A DNA stretch of 64,000 nt from contig CALIAZ010000002.1 of the NCBI GenBank assembly GCA_938045565.1, forward strand, positions 62,001 to 126,000, given 5' to 3'. The notes beneath the pieces are model-generated. The model worked only from the letters and a program-made list of their open reading frames with translations, was not told where the DNA came from and did not search any database. Position numbers and translations under genes: made by a program. Shown here one piece after another: positions 17,141 to 25,847 of this stretch. Position 1 is the stretch's first letter, and every line of letters begins with the position of its first letter. The stretch comes from an uncultured Atopobium sp. Lineage in GTDB: Bacteria > Actinomycetota > Coriobacteriia > Coriobacteriales > Atopobiaceae.

Positions 17141-19159
17141 CTACTCATCAATGTCTGCTTCCATTTTTTCTGAAAGTTCCAACCACTCAGCCTCAAGAGC
17201 GGGAATCTTCTTTGAAAGTGCCTGATATTCGGCCATACACTCATCAAACTTTTGAGGATCGTTATAGAGAGCCTCGTCAGCCATAAGCGTCATGAGCTCA
17301 TCATAGCGTTTGTGCGCAGGAGTCAGCGCTGCCTCAACCTCGTCTAGGCGCTTCTTGGTCTCCCTGAGCGCACGACTTCTACGATTACGTTCCTCTGCCT
17401 CAGCTCTTCTCTGCTCCTTAGTCTTCACATTGCGAGAAGATCCTGCAGCTTGACCCACCTCTGGAGCAGCACTCTTAACCGCTCTTGCACCCGAAGTTCC
17501 ATACGAGGACACGGTCCTGCTCGACGTCTCCCCCTGTGCCGCTGCTTGAAGCTCTGCAAGCTTAAAAAGGAAGTAATCGTAGTCTCCGTCATAGACCGTA
17601 ACCTTGTGATCGCGAACATCCACAACCTTGTTAGCCACAGCTCTGACTAGGTGCTCATCGTGGCTGATCAAGATGATAGTACCCGGGAAGTCCACAAGCG
17701 CCTTCTCAAGAACGTCAACAGAATCAATATCCAGGTGGTTAGTTGGCTCGTCCAGAAGCAACAGTGGATCTGGAGAAACCAGCATCTTGGCAAGGGCTAA
17801 ACGAGCACGCTCACCACCAGAAATTACATTTACGCGCTTCTCCACGTCTTCGCCGTGGAACAGGAAGGCACCCAGCAATCTGCGCTCTTCAGAGGTGGTC
17901 CATCCCGCAGCTACTGTATCAAGCTCTGCAAGTACCGTGTTTGCAGGGTTAAGCTCTTCAAGCTGATGTTGTGCGTAGTAGGCCTCGGTGACGTTTTGAC
18001 CCAGAGTGATTTCTCCGGCATCTGGCTTCAGCTTGCCGGCAATGAGCTTCATAAGAGTGGATTTTCCAGCGCCGTTAGGACCAACAAGCGCTACGTGATC
18101 TCCGCGATACAGCTTAAGGTCAACGTTATTGTAGACAAAGTTATCCTCGTAAGATTTGGCCACACCCTCAAGAGAAATGACCGTATCTCCGGTACGGGGA
18201 GGCTCTGGAAACCTAAAATGCATATGGTGAGACTGCTCTGGAAGAACTACCAGCTCTTCACGGATCTTCTCGACCTTTGCTACGCGTTCTTGAACCTGCT
18301 TTGCCTTAGTTGGCTTATACCTAAAGCGCTCAATGAAGGTTTCCATATGAGCAATATCACGCTCTTGAGCTGCACGTTTAGCACGGAGCTGCTCAAGATT
18401 TTCTTCTCGCTGATGAAGGTAACCAGAATAATTGCCGGTATACGTAACTAGCATGCGATTCTCAAGTGCTGCAACGTGAGTCACGCAAGCATCCATAAAC
18501 GAACGGTCGTGGCTTACCAGTAAAACCGTGCCGTCATATGACGATAAGAACCTCTCAAGCCACTGAACAGATTCCAAGTCCAGGTGGTTGGTAGGCTCGT
18601 CCAAGAGAAGGACGTCAGGACGACGCAGAAGCAACTTTGACAAAGAGATACGCATCTGCCAGCCACCCGAGAACTCTTTGGCTGGCTTGTCAAAATCTTC
18701 TACTGGGAAACCAAGACCTGCAAGAATCTGACGAGCTCTACTTTCAAGTTCATAGCCACCAAGACGCTCAAAGCGCTCCATGGCATGAGCATAATCTTCC
18801 AGGTACTTGTTAAGCGTGGCACCCTCAGGAGTTTCAGCAATTTTGAGTGAAAGGTCATTTACCTTTCTCTCCCACTGTTTAATCTCATGAGCAGACTCGA
18901 TGACCTCATTGAGAGCAGTTCTGTCCCCCATGAGTTCTGTCTCTTGCTCAAGGTATCCAAGGGTAGCGTCTTTTGCAAAGGTAACGGTTCCCTCATCAGC
19001 AGACTCCAGGCCCATGATAATCTTTAGAAGCGTCGTTTTACCAGCACCATTAGGGCCAACTAAAGCCCAACGCTCTCCTGCGTTGAGCTGAAGTGTTGCA
19101 TTTGAATAAAGGACCCTGCCGCCAAATGACTTAGAAATCTTATCCGCAAGAGCAATCAA
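17141..19159 (-). CDS. ABC-F family ATPase with C-terminal coiled coil
   Basis: A second ABC-F protein, 672 residues. First ATPase: GPNGAGKTT, FSGGWQMR and DEPTNHLDLESV; linker rich in charged residues with the RYKPTKAKQVQERV segment typical of the family; second ATPase: GPNGAGKST, ISGGERARL, DEPTNHLDIDSV. After about residue 545 a charged linker leads to a C-terminal helical hairpin (residues 585-670), the ABC_tran_CTD type. No membrane domain exists, so it is not a transporter; relatives act on ribosomes. Subfamily resembles YdiF/YheS. A short region of about 100 bases separates it from the protease gene on one side and the surface protein on the other. Confidence 0.92.
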   Translation of the reverse strand: MIALADKISKSFGGRVLYSNATLQLNAGERWALVGPNGAGKTTLLKIIMGLESADEGTVTFAKDATLGYLEQETELMGDRTALNEVIESAHEIKQWERKVNDLSLKIAETPEGATLNKYLEDYAHAMERFERLGGYELESRARQILAGLGFPVEDFDKPAKEFSGGWQMRISLSKLLLRRPDVLLLDEPTNHLDLESVQWLERFLSSYDGTVLLVSHDRSFMDACVTHVAALENRMLVTYTGNYSGYLHQREENLEQLRAKRAAQERDIAHMETFIERFRYKPTKAKQVQERVAKVEKIREELVVLPEQSHHMHFRFPEPPRTGDTVISLEGVAKSYEDNFVYNNVDLKLYRGDHVALVGPNGAGKSTLMKLIAGKLKPDAGEITLGQNVTEAYYAQHQLEELNPANTVLAELDTVAAGWTTSEERRLLGAFLFHGEDVEKRVNVISGGERARLALAKMLVSPDPLLLLDEPTNHLDIDSVDVLEKALVDFPGTIILISHDEHLVRAVANKVVDVRDHKVTVYDGDYDYFLFKLAELQAAAQGETSSRTVSSYGTSGARAVKSAAPEVGQAAGSSRNVKTKEQRRAEAEERNRRSRALRETKKRLDEVEAALTPAHKRYDELMTLMADEALYNDPQKFDECMAEYQALSKKIPALEAEWLELSEKMEADIDE

Positions 19160-19253
19160 GTGAACTCCTCATACATATCTGAACTGGATAAGTATAAGTC
19201 ATTCACTTGATTTACGTGGTGAATTATGTAAATGAAGCTAAGCTTATGAAGAT

Positions 19254-20018
19254 TTATTGACGCTTCTTATGAAGGAAGAGAGCTGCGCCAGCAACAACAA
19301 CAGTTACGCCAGCAACACCAATGATTAGAGGTAGCGTAAGAGCGTTATCACCAGTATCTGGAAGAGCGCCCTTCTTAACCTTCTTAGCCTTTGGGGCCTC
19401 TGGCTGAGGTTGTGGCTGAGGTTCTGGTGCTGGAGTTGGCTCAAAACTTGGCTCTGAAGCAGGCTCAGGAGTTGGAACCTCGTTCTTCTTGTTTACAAAT
19501 ACAACCTCTGCTGTAGTATCTGTACCGGTAATCTTAGCAGTTTGAGGATTAGGGTCTTCGATGGTGTATCCATCAGGGGTTGTCAGCTGAGTAATAGTAG
19601 ATTCTCTTTCAACAAGATAATCAGGAATAACAACAGTACCGTCAGAACCAGTGGTAAGCAGATAGTTATTATCCGCATCTCTATCAACGTGACCAGTTTG
19701 TGTATAAGGAACGCCAGGTGCTCCAGGCGTCTGTGTCATAGCACGAGGAGTATCGCTACCAGGTAGGGTTGCTGGATCTGGTGCAGGAATTACAGGCGTA
19801 ACTGGAGGACATGCGGGATATGGGTATCCTGGTAATCTTTCAGTGGCTGGTGTTGCCTTAAGGGTAGCACCAGCAACAGGATTACCATAATAGTCGTCAG
19901 TAACATTTACGGTCAACACATTCTCATTTGCTGCGTATGCGGGCTGGGTAAAACCAAGACTTACAGCACACATCACCATGACCAGCAGAGCAACAAATAG
20001 AGACTTTGTTCTCTTCAT
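19254..20018 (-). CDS. LPDTG cell-wall-anchored surface protein with prealbumin-like domain
   Basis: A 254-residue secreted surface protein. The ATG at 20018 starts a clean signal peptide (KR, then a hydrophobic run, cleavage after AYA near residue 29). A Cna-B/SpaA-like beta domain covers about residues 33-165 (VNVTDDYYGNPVAGATL ... LVERESTITQLTTPDGYTI, typical of pilin-like repeats), followed by a Pro/Glu-rich wall-spanning stretch (residues 175-215) and the sorting signal LPDTG at about 219, a membrane helix and KKRQ tail. A sortase would link it to peptidoglycan; no sortase gene is here. The frame extends upstream to 20165 but lacks similarity. Its low complexity and lone position suggest a variable surface protein. 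Confidence 0.85.
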   Translation of the reverse strand: MKRTKSLFVALLVMVMCAVSLGFTQPAYAANENVLTVNVTDDYYGNPVAGATLKATPATERLPGYPYPACPPVTPVIPAPDPATLPGSDTPRAMTQTPGAPGVPYTQTGHVDRDADNNYLLTTGSDGTVVIPDYLVERESTITQLTTPDGYTIEDPNPQTAKITGTDTTAEVVFVNKKNEVPTPEPASEPSFEPTPAPEPQPQPQPEAPKAKKVKKGALPDTGDNALTLPLIIGVAGVTVVVAGAALFLHKKRQ

Positions 20019-20163
20019 TCTTAACTCGTGAATTAAATTCTTACAACGAATATGCCTAGAGGATAATATAAAAATACAGCTGTTATGTAGCCGTTTCTTA
20101 ATTCCCCAAATACTTTTCAAATTTTTCAGAAGATCTTGCATGCTGAACAAATCAGTAAACAGC

Positions 20164-20208
20164 AAAAAATAGCGAGAAGACCCTTGTGCTTGAAAGGTCT
20201 TCTCGCTA
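20164..20208 (-). terminator. Terminator built from an inverted pair of the CGAGAA word
   Basis: A perfect 13-bp stem (TAGCGAGAAGACC at 20170-20182 against its complement at 20196-20208) with a 13-base loop, followed on the minus strand by six Ts (20164-20169). It ends the VOC gene transcript. Both arms are one-base variants of the dispersed word GGCGAGAANNNC. Confidence 0.9.
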
Positions 20209-20240
20209 AAAATCGTCAGTTGAGTTTGATGGAAGTGGGG

Positions 20241-20633
20241 CTACTTATCCATGGTGAGGTGAATAGCAAAGCCGGCAATCTCGTCTTTGAAGTAGACCAA
20301 AAAGGTACTGCCATCTGGATTAAGCCTTCTAGAAGTCTCGTCAATTTCAAAGCCACGACCTGCAAAGTAATTCTCGGCAGCAGGAATGTTGTTAACGTGG
20401 AAGCCAATATGACCCTTTGTGCCTCGCCCATTTTGTTTCATGACCTCTACCAGGGTCCCTGCAAAAAATGAAGGTGGCTGCTCAATAGTTGGAAGTCCCA
20501 TAAGAGCGGTAAACAGGTTTGCAATCTTTTCTGCCTCGTCCGTATTGCTTGCGTTAATGCCAACGTGAGCAACGTACATATCAAACTGCTCAACTGGATT
20601 AATGGCACGGGTATTGTTAGTTGATTTTGTCAT
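20241..20633 (-). CDS. VOC-family protein, resembling the domain fused to KDPG aldolases
   Basis: A single vicinal-oxygen-chelate domain of 130 residues. The segments VAHVGINASN, FFAGTLVEVMKQNGRGTKGHIGFHVNNI and a C-terminal FLVYFKDEIAGFAIHL match the VOC-like domain found at the C-terminus of some Firmicute 2-keto-3-deoxy-6-phosphogluconate aldolases, but here it stands alone. Metal-ligand residues of glyoxalase I are not all evident, so enzymatic function is uncertain. The ATG at 20633 has a good GGGGAG site. It is a single-gene transcript closed by the hairpin at 20164-20208. Confidence 0.7.
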   Translation of the reverse strand: MTKSTNNTRAINPVEQFDMYVAHVGINASNTDEAEKIANLFTALMGLPTIEQPPSFFAGTLVEVMKQNGRGTKGHIGFHVNNIPAAENYFAGRGFEIDETSRRLNPDGSTFLVYFKDEIAGFAIHLTMDK

Positions 20634-20728
20634 ACATCTCCCCTTTCCTAGGGCTCAAGTATATAAGGGAAGCTCTAAGATTTCTGCTTGGCAATGAATA
20701 TTAGTCATTACTGTAACTAAGTACTAAC

Positions 20729-20753
20729 AAAAAAGCCTAGTAACCTAGGCCTT
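20729..20753 (-). terminator. Terminator downstream of tRNA-Val
   Basis: A stem of GCCTAG/CTAGGC with one bulged base and AAG/CTT extension, loop TAAC, followed on the minus strand by six Ts. It lies just below the tRNA-Val 3' end. Confidence 0.8.
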
Positions 20754-20763
20754 AAAAATTCTA

Positions 20764-20838
20764 TGGTGGGCGATGCTGGATTTGAACCAGCGACCCCTTC
20801 CGTGTGAAGGAAGTGCTCTACCCCTGAGCCAATCGCCC
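20764..20838 (-). tRNA. tRNA-Val (anticodon CAC)
   Basis: Reading the minus strand: acceptor GGGCGAT pairs with ATCGCCC, followed by A and an encoded CCA. The D-arm TGGCTCAGGGGTAGAGC, anticodon stem CTTCC/GGAAG with loop holding CAC, and T-arm GCTGGTTCAAATCCAGC are all well formed. The 75 bases include CCA. Confidence 0.96.
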
Positions 20839-20869
20839 GAACGACTTGCAATAATAACAAACAATGAAG

Positions 20870-21277
20870 CTAATTTCTAGCTTTTGACTTTTTTGACGGT
20901 GAATACGTAGACACAGTCTTATTCATCTGAACAAGAATGATTCCCAAGAAGATAAGCTGAAGAATCATTGGTGCAATTACCATTGGCTGAGAAGCAAGCT
21001 GTGAAACAAAGACCCATTCAATAGTAAAGAGAATGAGTACAACACCGGCTACAAGACGAACAATACCGTGGGTTTTCTCAAAATCTTTGGCCAAACTAAT
21101 GCATTTCTGCAGAATATAGCAGCAATAAACCGACATTAAGCTGCACAGGAGAAGCACAATCATGCTGGAAGAGAAACGGCCATAGCCAACTGAGAAGGCA
21201 AAGATGACAATACCGGCAACGCCAAGCGCGCCAAGCATAGAGGAAAGCGCCATCATCAACTTAGTTCCACGATCCAT
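20870..21277 (-). CDS. Small four-helix membrane protein, unknown function
   Basis: I do not recognise this 135-residue protein. It has four hydrophobic segments at roughly residues 8-30, 36-55, 73-94 and 98-118, short loops, and a basic tail (PSKKSKARN). I choose the ATG at 21277 because it follows a G-rich stretch; a TTG five codons earlier is possible. The next gene upstream has the same architecture and size, and the two lie between tRNA genes, so they may be a diverged pair. Confidence 0.6.
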   Translation of the reverse strand: MDRGTKLMMALSSMLGALGVAGIVIFAFSVGYGRFSSSMIVLLLCSLMSVYCCYILQKCISLAKDFEKTHGIVRLVAGVVLILFTIEWVFVSQLASQPMVIAPMILQLIFLGIILVQMNKTVSTYSPSKKSKARN

Positions 21278-21343
21278 ACAAACCCCCAACAAGTCAGTTC
21301 ACAAAGAAAACCGTACACAACCGGAGCTAGAACAATAAAAAAC

Positions 21344-21721
21344 TTACTTGGCTTCAAGAGATTTTTTGACTTTATGAGATCCTCGAGCAACAGCACTTGC
21401 CATTGCCAATAGTGCAAACAGCTCAATGAACTGCAAAGTTACAGAAGGTGTCAAAATCAACTGAGCAACAACAGCAACAGCCAAAACCACACACGATCCA
21501 AAAATCATAGGATAAGCGGCTGCAGCTCTATTAGGAACATTAGCCTCTCTAGCTGCATAACCACCAGTAAGAAGTGAAATCATACTTGCAAGCAAAAGTA
21601 GAGCGGAATCAATTGATGGACCGGCACCAATTACAAGAACCGCAACGTTAACAAGACCTAAAAGTCCGCCGATCAAAAGTGTCAAACTAAAGATCTTCAT
21701 CTTACGAGTCTCAGGAGTCAT
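21344..21721 (-). CDS. Small four-helix membrane protein, unknown function
   Basis: A 125-residue protein with four membrane segments (about residues 10-30, 37-53, 68-86, 93-110) and a basic C-terminus (SHKVKKSLEAK). I cannot assign a family. It resembles its neighbour at 20870-21277 in size, layout and basic tail rather than obvious sequence. It starts at an ATG at 21721 after a region of about 100 bases without other genes that must hold its promoter. Confidence 0.6.
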   Translation of the reverse strand: MTPETRKMKIFSLTLLIGGLLGLVNVAVLVIGAGPSIDSALLLLASMISLLTGGYAAREANVPNRAAAAYPMIFGSCVVLAVAVVAQLILTPSVTLQFIELFALLAMASAVARGSHKVKKSLEAK

Positions 21722-21823
21722 GTATCCCCTATCTACAAGTTATAACTGACGGATATTTTACCCGTTTTTATATAAATTACGTAATCGAATCATTAAACGG
21801 TAAAGAGTTTCGGTAAAAGAAAT

Positions 21824-21850
21824 GGCGAGAAAACCAAGGGGTTTCTCGCC
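21824..21850 (-). terminator. Hairpin from two facing copies of GGCGAGAA after the tRNA genes
   Basis: GGCGAGAAAACC at 21824-21835 faces GGGTTTCTCGCC at 21839-21850; nine base pairs pair without gaps and the rest with one offset. On the minus strand it follows the CAT tRNA and is trailed by an imperfect T-rich stretch, so it probably ends the tRNA transcript. Confidence 0.8.
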
Positions 21851-21861
21851 ACAAGTATATT

Positions 21862-21937
21862 TGGTGGGCCCAGAGGGATTTGAACCCCCAACCCAGGGAT
21901 TATGAGTCCCCTGCGCTAACCGTTGCGCCATGAGCCC
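21862..21937 (-). tRNA. tRNA with CAT anticodon (tRNA-Ile2 or elongator tRNA-Met)
   Basis: Minus strand: acceptor GGGCTCA against TGGGCCC (one wobble), discriminator A and encoded CCA. The anticodon loop is CTCATAA. A CAT anticodon may be elongator Met or, if the C is lysidine-modified, minor Ile; sequence alone does not settle which. The initiator type is ruled out because the acceptor 1:72 pair is G-C. The length is 76 bases including CCA. Confidence 0.9.
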
Positions 21938-21977
21938 GTAAGAAAAAAGCGGCGACAGATGCCGCCGCCAGAATGCG

Positions 21978-22053
21978 TGGTGGAGAATAGGGGGATCGAA
22001 CCCCTGACCTCATGACTGCCAGTCATGCGCTCTCCCAGCTGAGCTAATTCCCC
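21978..22053 (-). tRNA. tRNA-Ala (anticodon GGC)
   Basis: Minus strand: acceptor GGGGAAT pairs with ATTCTCC (with wobbles), then A and encoded CCA. The D-arm TAGCTCAGCTGGGAGAGC is standard, the anticodon loop is CTGGCAG (GGC), and the T-arm is AGGGGTTCGATCCCCCT. It lies 40 bases before the CAT tRNA and shares its transcript. Confidence 0.95.
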
Positions 22054-22071
22054 GAACGTGGTGCGGGAAAT

Positions 22072-22080
22072 ACTATAGCA
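22072..22080 (-). promoter_or_regulatory. Extended -10 promoter of the tRNA-Ala/CAT tRNA pair
   Basis: On the minus strand TGCTATAGT (an extended -10, TGnTATAGT) ends 18 bases before the tRNA-Ala 5' end. No good -35 is visible at 17 bases, which fits extended -10 promoters. Confidence 0.6.
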
Positions 22081-22203
22081 AACCAAAGCTCTGTTTTTCT
22101 CGACAATTTTGTAATTGATGGTATATAAATCGAATTTGCATAAAGTGTGCTGGGTACACAAGTAGTAATGATTACTCTTAATTGAAACTTATGGGAGTTT
22201 TCG

Positions 22204-22992
22204 ATGAATACAGAACTAGTACAAGGAATTTTGATTCCTTTTGCAGGAACTTCGCTGGGTGCAGCGATGGTACTGTTTATGAAGAAGGCCCTCAATCGAA
22301 CAGTAGAGCGTGCTCTTACAGGCTTTGCCGCTGGCGTCATGGTTGCCGCTTCTATCTGGAGTTTGTTGATTCCGGCCATTGAATCCTCTGAAGCAATGGG
22401 ACAGTTTGCTTTTGTTCCCGCGGTAGTTGGGTTTTGGGTAGGCACTCTTTTCTTGCTTTTGCTTGACCATGTAATTCCCCACCTTCACCTGGGTGAGACA
22501 GACGATGAAGCTGAAGGCATTAAGACAAGCTGGCAAAAATCAACGCTTATGGCGTTAGCAGTAACGCTCCACAACATTCCTGAAGGAATGGCAGTTGGTG
22601 TTGTTTTTGCTGGATGGATCTCGGGTAACTCTAATATCACCTATGCAGGAGCCATGGCTTTGGCGCTTGGCATTGCTATTCAAAACTTTCCTGAAGGAGC
22701 CATCATTTCTATGCCTCTTCATGCGGGTGGTACTTTTAAAGGTAAATCACTTATTTTGGGAATTTTATCGGGCATAGTTGAGCCTATTGGAGCGGTGCTC
22801 ACTATTCTTGCAGCAGAGCTTGTTATTCCCATTCTTCCCTACCTGCTCAGTTTTGCCGCAGGCGCCATGATGTACGTTGTTGTAGAAGAACTTATTCCAG
22901 AAATGAGTGAAGGCAAGCACTCAAATGTTGGAGTACTTGCCTTCGCACTAGGCTTTACCGTTATGATGACGCTTGATGTAGCGCTTGGTTAA
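22204..22992 (+). CDS. ZIP-family metal transporter
   Basis: One of two plus-strand genes. The 262-residue protein has about eight membrane segments and the two ZIP signatures: HNIPEGMAVGV in the fourth segment and AIQNFPEGAIISMPL in the fifth, with metal-binding His, Asn, Pro and Glu. A cytoplasmic loop with HVIPHLHLGETDDEAEG is the usual His/acidic metal loop. Such proteins import zinc, iron or manganese into the cytoplasm; which metal cannot be told, and no metal-regulator gene or evident operator is adjacent. The ATG has a GGGAG site eight bases upstream. Confidence 0.93.
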   Translation: MNTELVQGILIPFAGTSLGAAMVLFMKKALNRTVERALTGFAAGVMVAASIWSLLIPAIESSEAMGQFAFVPAVVGFWVGTLFLLLLDHVIPHLHLGETDDEAEGIKTSWQKSTLMALAVTLHNIPEGMAVGVVFAGWISGNSNITYAGAMALALGIAIQNFPEGAIISMPLHAGGTFKGKSLILGILSGIVEPIGAVLTILAAELVIPILPYLLSFAAGAMMYVVVEELIPEMSEGKHSNVGVLAFALGFTVMMTLDVALG

Positions 22993-23011
22993 AAACCAGG
23001 CGCTCTTTTTT
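22980..23011 (+). terminator. Terminator between ZIP gene and proS
   Basis: An 11-bp stem (22980-22990 with 22994-23004) with a three-base loop and a run of six Ts at 23006-23011. It overlaps the end of the ZIP gene. The reverse strand also carries A-rich flanks, so it may stop the convergent proS transcript. Confidence 0.9.
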
Positions 23012-24725
23012 AAAGTTCGCGTTCTGGAAGGATCTTCTCGGCTAGCCAAGAGCCAACTTCATCAAGGGCAACCTCAAAGCGCTCGCCGGTAGCGCGCTCT
23101 TTGACTTCTGCAATGCCGTTTGCAACGCCCTTCTTGCCCACAATTACCTGCCATGGGAAGCCGATAAGGTCTGCATCAGCAAATTTAACGCCAGGGCGCT
23201 CTGCACGGTCATCAACAACAGTCTCAAGTCCAGCAGCAACGCAAGTGTCAGCTACTGCACCTGCTGCATCCCAAATCTCTGGGTCTTTATCGGAGAGACA
23301 AAGAACGGAAACCTCATAAGGAGCAACAGAGACTGGCCACTTGATGCCCCTCTCGTCATTGTATTGCTCAACAACGGCCGCAAGCAGTCTGGAAACACCA
23401 ATGCCATAGCAACCCATAACCAGAGGCTTGTCCTCACCGTTTTCATCGGTGAAGGTAGCGTTAAGCGCTGAAGAGTACTTGGTGCCAAGCTGGAAGACCT
23501 GGCCAACCTCAATACCGCGAGCAGCATGAAGAGGAAGACCGCACTCAGGACAAATATCACCCTCCTGAGAAGTAACAAGATCTTTCCACTCGTTAATCTC
23601 AAAGTCACGACCAAGCTCAACGTGATCAAGGTGGTAGTCTGCCTTGTTAGCACCGCAGAGCCACCACTGAGTATCCTCAAGGGAAAGGTCTCCAACAACG
23701 CGGATGCCCTCAGGTAGGCCAACAGGTCCAATGAAGCCCTTGATGAGGCCATACTCTTCAAGCTCTTCATCAGTCATCATATGGTACTCACCAAAAGCGT
23801 GCTCAGCTTTTACCTCGTTGAGCTCATGAGTGCCTGGAACAAAGCACACAACTGGCTTACCGTTTCCGTCAACAAGCGCAAGAGCCTTGCGAGTTGCTGC
23901 AGGTGAAACGTGGAGGAACTCTGCGACGTCATCAATGGAGCCAATACCAGGGGTATGAATCTCACACATCTTGCCAGACTCACGCTCTTCAACATTGATT
24001 TTTGCAGCTGCTGCCTCAGTATCTGCAGCGTAACCGCAATCGCAGTAAACCAGGCTTGCCTCGCCAGCCTCAGCCAGAGCCATAAACTCAACAGAGGTGT
24101 CTCCACCAATCTGGCCGGAGTCTGCAACTACCTGAAGAGCCTTAAGGCGTGTACGGTCGCAAACGTTCTGGTAAGCAACCTTCTCCTGGTCATAGCACTC
24201 TTGCAGTGACTCTTGATTTGCCGAGAAGGAATAGCCATCTTTCATAATGAACTCACGGCCACGCATAAGACCAAAGCGTGGACGACGCTCATCACGGAAC
24301 TTATCCTGAATCTGATAGAGCGTTACAGGAAGCTGCTTATAGCTCTTGAGCTCGTTTCTAATGAGGTCTGTAAAGGTCTCCTCATGAGTTGGACCAAGTG
24401 CAAACTGACGGTCGTGGCGATCATGCATACGCATGAGCTCATCACCGTAGACGTCCCAACGACCAGACTCTTCCCAAAGCTCAGCGGGAGTCATAATAGG
24501 AACAAGAATCTCCTGAGCACCAATACCGTCCATCTCATCGCGGATGATGGCCTCAATCTTTAAAAGAGAGCGCCATGCAAGTGGCAGATAAGAGTAAAGA
24601 CCAGCAGCGGTCTTTCTAATCATGCCAGCACGAAGGAGCAGGCGGTGACTTGCAAGTACAGCCTCAGCTGGGTCTTCTTTGAGCGTTGGTGCATACAAAG
24701 AAGACATGCGCATCCAGTGCTTCAA
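23010..24725 (-). CDS. proS: Prolyl-tRNA synthetase
   Basis: A class II aminoacyl-tRNA synthetase of the bacterial long type (571 residues), charging tRNA-Pro. The N-terminal MRMSSLYAPTLKEDPAEA, motif 2 (FRDERRPRFGLMRGREF) and motif 3 (GCYGIGVSRLLAAVVEQ) are visible, with the YbaK-like editing insertion at about residues 230-380 between motifs 2 and 3 and a C-terminal anticodon-binding domain. It closes the pyrH-to-proS gene series, 40 bases after ispG, and converges with the ZIP gene. Confidence 0.97.
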   Translation of the reverse strand: MKHWMRMSSLYAPTLKEDPAEAVLASHRLLLRAGMIRKTAAGLYSYLPLAWRSLLKIEAIIRDEMDGIGAQEILVPIMTPAELWEESGRWDVYGDELMRMHDRHDRQFALGPTHEETFTDLIRNELKSYKQLPVTLYQIQDKFRDERRPRFGLMRGREFIMKDGYSFSANQESLQECYDQEKVAYQNVCDRTRLKALQVVADSGQIGGDTSVEFMALAEAGEASLVYCDCGYAADTEAAAAKINVEERESGKMCEIHTPGIGSIDDVAEFLHVSPAATRKALALVDGNGKPVVCFVPGTHELNEVKAEHAFGEYHMMTDEELEEYGLIKGFIGPVGLPEGIRVVGDLSLEDTQWWLCGANKADYHLDHVELGRDFEINEWKDLVTSQEGDICPECGLPLHAARGIEVGQVFQLGTKYSSALNATFTDENGEDKPLVMGCYGIGVSRLLAAVVEQYNDERGIKWPVSVAPYEVSVLCLSDKDPEIWDAAGAVADTCVAAGLETVVDDRAERPGVKFADADLIGFPWQVIVGKKGVANGIAEVKERATGERFEVALDEVGSWLAEKILPEREL

Positions 24726-24765
24726 GGTAGTTTCCTTTCAATATGAAGTAATACGTATAGTTTAC

Positions 24766-25839
24766 TTATTTTTTGCCAAAACGATTCTCAATTTCGGCGA
24801 ATAGCTCATCAACAATCTTATCTTCAGGCACTTTTCTAATAGGATTGCCGTTCTCAAACAACACTGCCTGTCCTTTACCGCAGGCAACGCCAAGGTCAAC
24901 ACCCCTAGCCTCACCAGGTCCGTTAACAACGCATCCCATGACTGCTACAGAAATTGGAGCACGAACGCCATCTAGGCGCTTGGTAACTTCTTCTGCAATA
25001 GGAATCATATCAACGCCACACCTGCCGCACGTAGGACAGCTTACCAGCTCTGGCTTAATGCGACGCATGCCAAGAGCTGCAAGAAGCTCCCATGCCACAT
25101 GGACCTCTTCTACAGGATTAGCCGTCAAAGACAGACGCATGGTATCACCAATGCCGCTCTCAAGCAAAATGCCAACTGCGGCAGAATTCTTTACCGTTCC
25201 CTGCCTCAGCGCGCCAGCCTCTGTTACACCTACATGCAGAGGAATCTGTGGAAGCTCCTTTGAAAGCGCACGATAGACCGCAAGCGTAGTGGGGACATCA
25301 TGAGCCTTTGCAGATAAGACAATATCGTCAAAACCGCGAGAAGAAAAATGCTCTACAAACGACTTTGACGACGCCACGAGTTTTTCGACAAGGGTCATGT
25401 CTTGTCTTGTATCAAATTCTTTAGCAAGAGAGCCGGCATTAACACCAATTCTAATAGGAATATGGGCCTCTTTAGCTGCATCAATAACAGCGTCCACGCG
25501 TTTCATAGAGCCAATGTTGCCCGGATTAATACGAAGCGCAGCAGCGCCTCTCTTTGCAGCTTCAAGCGCAAGCTTATAGTCAAAGTGAATATCGGCAACA
25601 ACGGGAAGTGGCGAGTATTTGCAAATCTCTTCAAAGCCATCAAGCGCTTTTGCGTCAGGTATTGCTACACGAATAATCTCGCAACCGGCTTCTGCAAGCT
25701 CTTTAATCTGATGAAGCGTGGCGTCTGGATCATCAGTTTTGGTGGTGCACATGGACTGAACAGAAACGGGGGCGCCACCGCCAACCTGGACGGATCCAAC
25801 CATAACGGGACGAGTTTTTGTGCGAGCAATCTCAGACAT
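24766..25839 (-). CDS. ispG: 4-hydroxy-3-methylbut-2-en-1-yl diphosphate synthase
   Basis: IspG converts MEcPP to HMBPP, the penultimate MEP step, with a [4Fe-4S] cluster. The N-terminal TIM barrel (SVQSMCTTKTDDPDAT, RINPGNIG) and the C-terminal cluster domain with SCPTCGRCGVDM and VMGCVVNGPGEARG are visible. It is 357 residues. It directly follows rseP and dxr, the usual dxr-rseP-ispG order; its product feeds ispH at 10692-11546. Confidence 0.97.
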   Translation of the reverse strand: MSEIARTKTRPVMVGSVQVGGGAPVSVQSMCTTKTDDPDATLHQIKELAEAGCEIIRVAIPDAKALDGFEEICKYSPLPVVADIHFDYKLALEAAKRGAAALRINPGNIGSMKRVDAVIDAAKEAHIPIRIGVNAGSLAKEFDTRQDMTLVEKLVASSKSFVEHFSSRGFDDIVLSAKAHDVPTTLAVYRALSKELPQIPLHVGVTEAGALRQGTVKNSAAVGILLESGIGDTMRLSLTANPVEEVHVAWELLAALGMRRIKPELVSCPTCGRCGVDMIPIAEEVTKRLDGVRAPISVAVMGCVVNGPGEARGVDLGVACGKGQAVLFENGNPIRKVPEDKIVDELFAEIENRFGKK

Positions 25840-25847
25840 AAAATCAG

